This document shows positions 27,662-33,410 of a stretch of 33,410 bases of DNA, piece after piece. Within the stretch, counting starts at the first letter, position 1; every line of letters begins with the position of its first letter. Below the pieces are notes generated by a model that was not told where the DNA came from, made no database searches, and saw only the letters and a program-made list of their open reading frames with translations. Source of the DNA: Catenulispora sp. (lineage in GTDB: Bacteria > Actinomycetota > Actinomycetes > Streptomycetales > Catenulisporaceae); contig JABFXP010000881.1 in NCBI GenBank assembly GCA_013361685.1, positions 1 through 33,410 on the forward strand. The letters are read 5' to 3'. The position numbers and the translations under genes were made by a program.

Positions 27662-28204
27662 ATGCGCCGCACTACCCTCACCCTCCTCACCACCGGCCTC
27701 CTCGCCGCAACCGCCGCCTGCTCCAGCACCACCACGGACAGGCCGGCCGCCCCAACCCCGACCCTCACGGCCGCAGCGCCGGCCGCAGGCACAGCGGCCG
27801 CAACCGGGACCCCGAAGGCCGCCCCGCCCGCCGCCGCTCAGGACGCCGCAGCCATCGCCGCGAAGATCAAGAAGGCGGTCCCGACCGTCAAGAGCACCAC
27901 GAACATCACCGCCGCCGACGACCCCAACAAGCTCCTCGGCCGGCCACACCAGTACACGAGCGCGACCGTCATCACCGACAGCCGCATCGAAGACGCCAAC
28001 GCGAAAGGCGCCGACCGTGGCGCAACCGTCGAGGTCTTCGCCACCGCCGAGGACGCGAAGGCCCGCGCCGCCTACATCGAGGCCATCGGCAAGGCCCAGC
28101 CGATCTTCGCCGAGTACGACTTCGTCCACGGCACGGTGCTGGTGCGCGTCGCCAAGGCGCTGACCCCGGACCAGGCCGCCGAGTACGACAAGGCCGCTGG
28201 CTGA
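27662..28204 (+). CDS. Secreted lipoprotein, 180 aa
   Basis: ATG 27662 has GGGGGGACC upstream. The N-terminus is a lipoprotein signal: MRRTTLTLLTTGLLAATAAC, with a lipobox ending in TAAC and the lipidated Cys at residue 20. A Thr/Ala/Pro-rich linker of about 45 residues follows, then a folded domain (AAAIAAKIKKAVPTVKSTTN, VEVFATAEDAKARAAYIEAI). It would be anchored on the outer face of the membrane. It lies directly before the lysis cassette on the opposite strand, a usual place for lysogenic-conversion genes such as superinfection-exclusion lipoproteins. Function is inferred only from context. Confidence 0.75.
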   Translation: MRRTTLTLLTTGLLAATAACSSTTTDRPAAPTPTLTAAAPAAGTAAATGTPKAAPPAAAQDAAAIAAKIKKAVPTVKSTTNITAADDPNKLLGRPHQYTSATVITDSRIEDANAKGADRGATVEVFATAEDAKARAAYIEAIGKAQPIFAEYDFVHGTVLVRVAKALTPDQAAEYDKAAG

Positions 28205-28216
28205 CGGCACGACGAA

Positions 28217-28251
28217 GCGCCCCCGCCCGGCACGAGGCCGAGCGGGGGCGC
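28217..28251. terminator. Bidirectional terminator between lipoprotein and lysis genes
   Basis: Perfect 10-bp arms GCGCCCCCGC / GCGGGGGCGC with a 15-base loop, 13 bases past the lipoprotein stop and 7 bases before the stop of the converging 87-aa lysis gene. Confidence 0.85.
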
Positions 28252-28257
28252 GGTGGT

Positions 28258-28521
28258 TCAGTGGATGAGCGGGGCCACGGAGGCAAGGACGGCGATGATG
28301 GCGCCGATCGCCGAGATCGTCGGCAACGGCCACCTGTTCGCCTCCAGGTGGCGGAGCCGGGCCTCGTGGTCGGCGAGTCTGGAGTCGGCGTCCTTCCGGT
28401 CACCCGCGAGAGCGTCCAGCTTCGACTCCAGGCGGATCAAGCCCTCGCCGATCCTCCTCACCTCCTCGTACATCTGCGCGGGCGAGACCACGACGCCCAG
28501 GTCCGGCGGCGGGGGGCTCAC
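28258..28521 (-). CDS. 87-aa membrane protein with coiled coil, lysis cassette
   Basis: GTG 28521 overlaps the holin stop (GTGA). The first 55 residues form a coiled coil (MYEEVRRIGEGLIRLESKLD, then KDADSRLADHEARLRHLE). The last 25 residues are one membrane helix (ISAIGAIIAVLASVAPLI). This layout is seen in second lysis-cassette membrane proteins (holin, antiholin or a DUF2746-like group). It is the last gene before the terminator. Confidence 0.7.
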   Translation of the reverse strand: MSPPPPDLGVVVSPAQMYEEVRRIGEGLIRLESKLDALAGDRKDADSRLADHEARLRHLEANRWPLPTISAIGAIIAVLASVAPLIH

Positions 28522-28799
28522 TCACGGCTCCCGGCCGGCGGGTCCACCGGCGGCAGCACGGTCGGGGCCGGCGGCTCCGGCGCCTGCGGCCGGGCCATCT
28601 GGAGCCACGACGGCATCCACGCGTCGACCTGCGGCAGAGCCATCACCCGAGTGATCGCCGCAGCAACCGCAAGGACACCGCCCACGCCCGGCAGCGTGTC
28701 CGGCACGCCAGCGGTGTGAACGAGCAGCGGCAGGTTGGCGGCCAGCGACAGCCCGACGGCGAGGGCAGTCCGGGCGGTGCGGCGGGTGGAGTCAGACAT
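28518..28799 (-). CDS. Holin, 93 aa
   Basis: ATG 28799 overlaps the endolysin stop (TGATG). Two membrane segments (ARTALAVGLSLAANLPLLV and LPGVGGVLAVAAAITRVMAL) are joined by a short VHTAGVPDT turn. The C-terminus is Pro-rich and hydrophilic. Size, topology and position directly after the endolysin fit a class II holin. It would release or activate the endolysin by membrane permeabilisation. Confidence 0.75.
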   Translation of the reverse strand: MSDSTRRTARTALAVGLSLAANLPLLVHTAGVPDTLPGVGGVLAVAAAITRVMALPQVDAWMPSWLQMARPQAPEPPAPTVLPPVDPPAGSRE

Positions 28800-30331
28800 C
28801 AGGAGGCCGCCTTCGTGGACGTGGTGAGGTGGACAGTGACGTTGGAGATCGCCTGCTCGATCCGGGCCACGAGCGCGTCGACATCGACCTGACCGCCCGC
28901 CGCGATCTGCTGGGCCAGCGCGGTGATTGCCGCCGACTGGGCGGCCACCTGCGCGGTCAGCGCCGCGATCTGGCTGTCAGCCTGTTTGGCGCCGTTCAGC
29001 ACCTCGCCGACGGTCGGCCGGTAGCCGTCGGGCAGCACCGCGTAGTCCGGCATCGGAGCGGACAGCAGCAGGGTGGGCAGATCGGCGCGTAGCTGGGCAA
29101 TCTGACTGTCAGCCGTCTTCGCACCGTTCAGCAGCTCCGCCACGTTCGGAACGTAGCCATCTGGCAGGGCCGCGAGCGGGACCGGCGCGGACAGCAGTTC
29201 GTCGGGGGTCACATCGTTCTCCTCAGGTCTCGGGGCTCCGGCCTGCACCCACGCGTACAGGGGATCGCCGGGGCAGTCGGTGCTGTAGCCGTCGCGGTGG
29301 CCGCGGATCTCCGGGCCGGCGGTGGCGTTGTGCTGGTAGTCCTCGATGGCGTCCCGCAGGCCGTTGAGCTGGGCGTTCGTCGGCGTGGTGGAGCCGGTCG
29401 AGCCGAGGAGCGCACAAATCGCGTAGTGCTGGGCGTTGAGGGTCTGGTCACCGTTCGCCCCGGACCGCACACCGTGGCCGCGGCCCTCGAACCGGTAGCC
29501 GTGCTCGCACACCAGCTCGTTGTAGGCGATGTCCATCCAGTGCTGCACGGGGTCGGCCATGTGGGCGGCCTGGACCTTGCGGACGTACGCCGCGCACGTG
29601 GAGTGGTCGCCGAAGGTGTACGGCTCGCCCAAGTAGTGGATCTTCACGCCGAGGGCGCCCGTCATCGGGGTGTACGCGCCCGTCGGGGCCGCCGCACCCC
29701 ACTGAGCTCTCGTCACGCGGGCCGGAGCCGTCCACGAAGCAGCGGGGGACGACGCAGGGGCGGCCACGGGCGCCGCCGCACCGGCCCAGGCCCGCAGGTC
29801 ATCCAAGCTGCCGTTGTACACGTCGCTGTCCAGCGGGCTGTCCGTCCACTGGTGGAACTTCCACGCCGCCTTGACCCGAGGCGAGCCAGCAGTCAGATAG
29901 TCCGCGATCCACAGGAAATCCCCCGCGTTATCGTCGGTCCGGTGCCACCAATCCGCACTCGTGTACAGCCCGACCCGGTTGTTCGGGTATCTGGCCTTCA
30001 CGGCGGCGAGCCAGGTGTTCTTCGCCGCTGTCGCCGCGCTGTCGGAGACCGGCTGCCCGTACGGCTCGAAGTCGAGCACCAGCAGCTCGCCAGCCGGAAC
30101 GCTGCCGACCACCTGACAGAAGTGGTCGATCTCGCCCTGGACCGGGTTCTCGCAGTGGATGAAGTGGTAGTGGCCGAGCACGATGCCGCGGCGCCGGGCT
30201 TCGGCGACCTTGGCCGCATAGCCGGCCTGCCCCGTCCGGGCGCCCTCGGTCGCCTTCACGATCACGAACTCGGCGTCGCCGGGTATCGAAGACTGGTAGT
30301 CGGAGACGTCGTAGCCGCGCGCGAGCGCCAT
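28799..30331 (-). CDS. Bifunctional endolysin: GH25 muramidase plus amidase_2/PGRP, 510 aa
   Basis: The GH25 domain (about residues 1-190) shows GYDVSDYQSS, FVIVKATEG, GHYHFIH and the catalytic LVLDFEPYGQ, then FLWIADYL and KFHQWTD. The amidase_2/PGRP domain (about 200-370) has VTRAQWGAAAPTGA, the first zinc His in KIHYLGEP, and the GPEIRGHRDGYSTDCPGDP block supplying the second His and Cys. The C-terminal 130 residues contain a duplicated LLSAP-PDGY-P-V-E-LLNGAK-ADSQIA motif and a final coiled coil. It would cleave both glycan and peptide parts of peptidoglycan. Neighbours are a small membrane protein and the holin. Confidence 0.92.
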   Translation of the reverse strand: MALARGYDVSDYQSSIPGDAEFVIVKATEGARTGQAGYAAKVAEARRRGIVLGHYHFIHCENPVQGEIDHFCQVVGSVPAGELLVLDFEPYGQPVSDSAATAAKNTWLAAVKARYPNNRVGLYTSADWWHRTDDNAGDFLWIADYLTAGSPRVKAAWKFHQWTDSPLDSDVYNGSLDDLRAWAGAAAPVAAPASSPAASWTAPARVTRAQWGAAAPTGAYTPMTGALGVKIHYLGEPYTFGDHSTCAAYVRKVQAAHMADPVQHWMDIAYNELVCEHGYRFEGRGHGVRSGANGDQTLNAQHYAICALLGSTGSTTPTNAQLNGLRDAIEDYQHNATAGPEIRGHRDGYSTDCPGDPLYAWVQAGAPRPEENDVTPDELLSAPVPLAALPDGYVPNVAELLNGAKTADSQIAQLRADLPTLLLSAPMPDYAVLPDGYRPTVGEVLNGAKQADSQIAALTAQVAAQSAAITALAQQIAAGGQVDVDALVARIEQAISNVTVHLTTSTKAAS

Positions 30332-30483
30332 CAGGACTCCTCTCCCTTGCCGACAGCCTCATGGATACGCCGCAGGTGCCGACGGACCAGCAGGTGATGG
30401 GTGACGAACGTAGGCGTCGCCCAGATCACGGACGCCACCAGGTTGGGCCAGACCTGAGACCAGGCAGCCAGAAGCCAGGCCAT
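30331..30483 (-). CDS. 50-aa membrane protein upstream of endolysin
   Basis: ATG 30483 overlaps the stop of the HNH-like gene (TGATG), and its stop overlaps the endolysin start. MAWLLAAWSQVWPNLVASVI with WATPTFVTHHLLV is one membrane segment, followed by a basic RRHLRRIHEAVGKG tail. The 132-aa track ORF is a shadow that ends in it. It could be a holin, spanin-like or lysis-timing partner. Gram-positive phages lack an outer membrane, so a spanin is unlikely. Confidence 0.6.
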   Translation of the reverse strand: MAWLLAAWSQVWPNLVASVIWATPTFVTHHLLVRRHLRRIHEAVGKGEES

Positions 30484-30923
30484 CAGCTGATCAGCCCTCG
30501 GACGTAGACCGACGCCTCGAAGTCCGAGGCGCTGGCAGTGTGGACGCCACCGTGGCCGCGGTGGTGCTTGGCGCAGTACCAGACCAGATTGGCGGCGGAC
30601 TCGACCCAGGCGCCGACCTCGTCCGGATTGCTGATACCCGGGTAGTCGGCCTCCAGAACAGCGAGGTCGACGCCGTTCTGCAGGCTGAACTCGACGTGCG
30701 CGTGATGCAGTTCCAGACCGCCGTCGCACTCGGAGGTGTCGCCGCGGCGCCGCTCCGCGAAGTGGCAGACCGCGGTGTCCTTGGTGGCCTTCCGGAAGTG
30801 CTCGAAGTCCCGGTAGTGCGGGTCGCCCTCACGAGGCGGGTGTGCCGGGTAGTGGACGGTGTAGTGGTGAGTGGCGGCCTGGTCGTGGGCGGCGACCACG
30901 GGATGCTGGTGAGACGCGCTCAC
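30483..30923 (-). CDS. HNH-like nuclease domain protein, 146 aa
   Basis: GTG 30923 (VSASHQHPVV) has GGAGG five bases upstream; the ATG at 30938 is an alternative. The C-terminal half carries LELHHAHVEFSLQNGVDLAV, then SAANLVWYCAKHHRGHGGVH, which resembles the HH...N...HH core of HNH nucleases. CHFAERRRGDTSECDGG just before it supplies Cys. It lies just before the lysis cassette, where such genes are common in actinophages. Confidence 0.7.
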   Translation of the reverse strand: MSASHQHPVVAAHDQAATHHYTVHYPAHPPREGDPHYRDFEHFRKATKDTAVCHFAERRRGDTSECDGGLELHHAHVEFSLQNGVDLAVLEADYPGISNPDEVGAWVESAANLVWYCAKHHRGHGGVHTASASDFEASVYVRGLIS

Positions 30924-30944
30924 GATGCCTCCGGGCATGAGAAA

Positions 30945-30964
30945 GCCCCGGCGCGAGCCGGGGC
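30945..30964 (-). terminator. Terminator of the tail-side transcript
   Basis: GCCCCGGC / GCCGGGGC with a 4-base loop. On the minus strand the hairpin is followed by TTTCTC, the best T-run in the window. It lies 11 bases past the stop of the 149-aa gene and separates the tail genes from the HNH-lysis unit. Confidence 0.8.
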
Positions 30965-30975
30965 ATGGGGTGAGG

Positions 30976-31425
30976 TCAGGAGAGGACAGCGGGTCCAGCC
31001 GCCGACGTCGAGGGCTGGACCGTCCCGGCCGGGGCCGCGGGCTGCGTAGGCACGACCCACCCGGACGGGAGCTGCGTAACCGGTTGCGGCGCCGGCGGGG
31101 ACGGCAGCGGCTCAGGCGTACAGCCGCACGCGGCCGGCACCTTGAGAGGGTCAGGCACGCACGTCGCGGCGTGGACCCGCGCGGCCAGGTCGAGACTGAG
31201 CACGTGCGTCGCACACCCGAACACCGCCACGGTGCACGTCTCCGCGGTCGGCAATGGGCCGAACACCGGCGCGGGCTGGTCAGCGCTGGCGAGATCGGTG
31301 ATCCGCTGACGCATCTGCTGCTCTTCAGCGATCGCGGCAGACAGCTCATCCGGCGTCGGCCGGCGCCGCCACTGCGCGACCACCGGGGCGTGGCAACCGA
31401 CACTGAAACAGGAACTCGTGGTCAC
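30976..31425 (-). CDS. 149-aa Cys-containing, Pro-rich hypothetical protein
   Basis: GTG 31425 (encoding MTTSSCFSVGC) has a near-ideal AGGAGG upstream, and the stop of the previous gene overlaps that site. The N-terminal part has a helix (TPDELSAAIAEEQQMRQRIT) and paired Cys (CTVAVFGCATH). The C-terminal 50 residues are Pro/Ala-rich (PLPSPPAPQPVTQLPSGWVV). It is likely a virion-associated or late protein, by context. No family recognised. Confidence 0.6.
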   Translation of the reverse strand: MTTSSCFSVGCHAPVVAQWRRRPTPDELSAAIAEEQQMRQRITDLASADQPAPVFGPLPTAETCTVAVFGCATHVLSLDLAARVHAATCVPDPLKVPAACGCTPEPLPSPPAPQPVTQLPSGWVVPTQPAAPAGTVQPSTSAAGPAVLS

Positions 31426-31435
31426 AGGCGTCCTC

Positions 31436-31963
31436 CTAGGCGTGCAGCCACAGCACGGTCATGCCGGTCTGGGAAGGGATCGTGCTCAGCGAGCCGCCGG
31501 AGGTCTGGTACGTGTACGCCTCGACGTAGTCCCCAGCGCTCAACAGGACAAGGGCCGTGACCTGGACCGCACCGTTGTTGGCCGTCGTCGGCGCCAACCC
31601 GACGCCCTGGCCCAGGGCCAGCGTTCCTCCGCCGTTCTTGTGCAGCTCGATCAGTCGGTTGCCACTCGCGTTCGCCGCGTAGCCGACCTGTCCGATCACC
31701 AGGTAGTAGCCGCCGACCTGAGCCGTGTACCGGGTGTTGTTGGTGATGCTGCTGTGGCCGCCGTAAGAGTCGACCACCGACGAGTCCATCGTGATGGCGG
31801 TCAGACTGGTGTTGGCGATGGACTGCGCGGCGGACTGGTAGCCGGCGTACAACGGCGGCGTGAGGAGGTAGGTGATCCCGTTGTAGACGTTGGCGTTCCA
31901 CAACGCCGAGGTCACGTAGTTGCCGGGGATCTCGGACGCGAGCGTGGGGATAGCGAGGCTCAT
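31436..31963 (-). CDS. Minor tail/C1q-like virion-surface protein, 175 aa
   Basis: ATG 31963 has GAGAGGAGG upstream. The opening NVYNGITYLLTPPLYAGYQS is a block I recognise from actinophage tail-region proteins. The remainder is beta-rich (YTAQVGGYYLVIGQVGYAAN, then NRLIELHKNGGGTLALGQ, GAVQVTALVLLSAGDYVEAY), fitting a C1q/TNF-like jelly roll. Likely a receptor-binding or capsid/tail decoration protein. It is cotranscribed with the large tail protein upstream and the Cys-containing protein downstream. Confidence 0.7.
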   Translation of the reverse strand: MSLAIPTLASEIPGNYVTSALWNANVYNGITYLLTPPLYAGYQSAAQSIANTSLTAITMDSSVVDSYGGHSSITNNTRYTAQVGGYYLVIGQVGYAANASGNRLIELHKNGGGTLALGQGVGLAPTTANNGAVQVTALVLLSAGDYVEAYTYQTSGGSLSTIPSQTGMTVLWLHA

Positions 31964-31987
31964 GAGCCTCCTCTCAAGATCTCGTGA

Positions 31988-33410
31988 TCAGTAGGAGAAC
32001 GCCACGGAATCGAACCGGGCACTGGAGTCCCAGGTGGCCGCAGATGTGGCGCCACTGGGAAGGGGCTCGCAGACCGTGTCGCCCGCCGCATGGGACTTCG
32101 TGGTGGCTGCGGTCAGGGTGAGGACAGCCGTCGACCAACCGGACGTGGTGGCGGACACGCTCTGAACGGTGACGGTCTCCTGGTTGGCCGTCCCAAGCCC
32201 GAGCACGAGCTGCTGTCCCTGCCCGATCTGAGCCGCCGCAGGGTTGGTGTTGTCCGCGCCAGCGTTGATGGTGACCGTCGTGACGCCCGCCGCCGGGGAG
32301 TTGGCCAGCGTGGTGTGGAACGAGGCGAAAAGCCCGTAGGGGGTCAGGTCTGCCGGGCTGCACTGCAGGGTGAGATAGGCGTCGCCGTTGTCGCCGAACT
32401 CCCAGCTGATGGACTCGACGAAGCACTCGATCTGAATCGGGCTCGCCGGTGACGGTGGCCGCCGCATGACCCGCACCCGGGTACCGAGTTCGAGGGCGAG
32501 ACAAGTGCCCCAGACAGCCGGGTTCGCACTGACATGGATCTTGAGCGCCGCGACCCGTACGGCAGGCTGCTTGTACCGGCTCGTCAGGTAGTTCGCAGCG
32601 TCCTGGCACTCCTGCGCGCTGCTGGAGTTGATGGTACGGGTCAGTGACCTGGGGAAGTAGGCGGTCTGGGAGGTGGTGTCCGACCCGGTGAAGACCTGAC
32701 CGCTACTCGCCTGCGTGATCTGGACGACGTTGGCCAGTCGGGTCGGGTCGTAATCCAGTTGGCAATCCTCGTAAGGGACTTCCCCGAGGTCGGCCCGTTC
32801 ACCGAAGACGACGGACGGCACCAAGGCGTTGTAGCGGGCGCTTCGAGCCCGGAACGTCAGTGTCGCGTCGGCCGCGAAAAACTGCTCGCCGTTCTCTGTA
32901 TCGGTGACCGATTGCAAGGCGGTCATCACGTCCTGGCCCGCGACGGCCGCAGGGCCCATGCTCCGGGTCAACCCGGACTGGATCGCGGTCGGGCCGGTGT
33001 AGCCTGCCCAGCCGAGGATCCGCTTGTAGCGGGCATCCGAGGAGTCACCGGCGAACGCGTTCTTCCACGCCGTGTACACCGCGGTGATGTCGGCCCCGGC
33101 GAACAGGAACGGCCACTCGGCTACGTAGCTGATGTCCCCCGCGTATCCCCAGAGCGTTTCATTCCCGTACACGGGATCGACCCAGCCACCGACGCTGTCG
33201 AACTGGAGTCCGCTTGGCGTGAACGAGGTTGGAACGGAGAAGAAGTAGGCGATCTGTGCCCCGTCCTGGGAGACCATGACCTGGTTGAGGGCCTGGGAGT
33301 AGCCGAACAGCAACAAGTGCCAGTTCCCGTCCGCACAGTTCGTGGCACCCCCGGCTTGGTAGACGGTGCCGGCACCCGACGGGCCACTGAGGTAGAGGCC
33401 AGGCTGGCCG
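31988..33410 (-). CDS. Large minor tail protein with LamG-like domain, 5' end beyond window
   Basis: The frame is open to the right edge; the TTG start at 33316 in the ORF track is only the first in-window candidate. Beyond it the sequence continues LYLSGPSGAGTVYQAGG and ADGNWHLLLFGYS, where DGNWH resembles the LamG/concanavalin signature. The body has beta-rich tail-like blocks (VPYEDCQLDYDPTRLANVVQ, then SSAQECQDAANYLTSRYKQP, SPIQIECFVESISWEFGDNG). The last 110 residues form a Thr/Ala-rich beta region (GVTTVTINAGADNTNPAAAQ) that may bind sugars. Probably a tail-tip or adhesion protein. Confidence 0.7.
   Translation of the reverse strand, partial: GQPGLYLSGPSGAGTVYQAGGATNCADGNWHLLLFGYSQALNQVMVSQDGAQIAYFFSVPTSFTPSGLQFDSVGGWVDPVYGNETLWGYAGDISYVAEWPFLFAGADITAVYTAWKNAFAGDSSDARYKRILGWAGYTGPTAIQSGLTRSMGPAAVAGQDVMTALQSVTDTENGEQFFAADATLTFRARSARYNALVPSVVFGERADLGEVPYEDCQLDYDPTRLANVVQITQASSGQVFTGSDTTSQTAYFPRSLTRTINSSSAQECQDAANYLTSRYKQPAVRVAALKIHVSANPAVWGTCLALELGTRVRVMRRPPSPASPIQIECFVESISWEFGDNGDAYLTLQCSPADLTPYGLFASFHTTLANSPAAGVTTVTINAGADNTNPAAAQIGQGQQLVLGLGTANQETVTVQSVSATTSGWSTAVLTLTAATTKSHAAGDTVCEPLPSGATSAATWDSSARFDSVAFSY

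Noticed and set aside
26309-28333. 674-aa minus-strand ORF
   Set aside because: It covers the well-supported Nudix and lipoprotein genes in antisense, is Arg/Gly-rich, and crosses a strong terminator.
1-33410. CRISPR array, tRNA, rRNA or insertion sequence
   Set aside because: No regular spacer-repeat pattern, cloverleaf or transposase with terminal repeats was found by eye. The repeat arrays listed are too short and too close together to be CRISPR.

Overview
The window is GC-rich throughout. Its gene set is WhiB, DUF2637 and SpdB-like membrane proteins, a RecE-like nuclease, a phage-type endolysin and tail proteins. Together these point to a temperate, probably siphovirus-type phage of a Streptomyces or related actinobacterial host, either as a phage genome or as a stretch of prophage. 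No tRNA, rRNA, CRISPR array or insertion sequence was seen.

Read right to left, the layout is that of a temperate phage. (1) 33.4-28.3 kb, minus strand: a tail protein cut by the window edge, a second virion-surface protein, a Cys-rich protein, an HNH-like protein and a lysis cassette (small membrane protein, GH25+amidase endolysin, holin, second membrane protein), closed by a strong bidirectional terminator. (2) 28.2-22.9 kb: an accessory (moron) region. On the plus strand it has a lipoprotein, a small leaderless gene and an XRE-TPR regulator paired with a Nudix hydrolase, plus a GntR regulator. On the minus strand it has several small Cys-rich or unknown proteins. (3) 22.9-22.5 kb: a probable attP. 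It holds a 3' fragment of a host 3-hydroxybutyryl-CoA dehydrogenase gene flanked by repeated CTCTACSG boxes that look like integrase arm sites. (4) 22.5-19.4 kb: tyrosine integrase, a duplicated-domain protein and the likely lysogeny repressor on the plus strand, divergent from a Cro-like XRE gene and an excisionase-like gene on the minus strand. Three copies of CAGAGACG lie between them. (5) 19.3-11.9 kb, minus: a tightly coupled early operon. It runs from a BRO/KilAC-type antirepressor through small proteins, a RecE-type exonuclease, a putative annealing partner, a DnaQ-like exonuclease, a WhiB-like protein and a DNA sliding clamp. Fifteen successive junctions overlap. (6) 11.8-9.5 kb: replication initiator, DnaC-like helicase loader, a small zinc-finger protein and a DUF4326 protein. 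The initiator gene carries a 21/33-bp repeat array in its linker, like the arrangement of the lambda origin inside gene O. (7) 9.5-0 kb: many small early proteins and a plasmid-like membrane cluster (DUF2637, SpdB-like). This stretch is interrupted by two small plus-strand DNA-binding genes (3498-3785 and 7274-7462), each facing a minus-strand promoter with its own operator repeats.

Taken together, the immunity switch and antirepressor would set lysis against lysogeny. The coupled operon would supply recombination and replication, and the two small divergent regulators would gate separate blocks of the leftmost early genes. Integration would rebuild the 3' end of a fatty-acid/PHB-metabolism gene in the host. 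The two best candidates for undescribed biology are the GATGCGC repeat arrays tied to the 95-aa regulator and the intragenic origin-like array.
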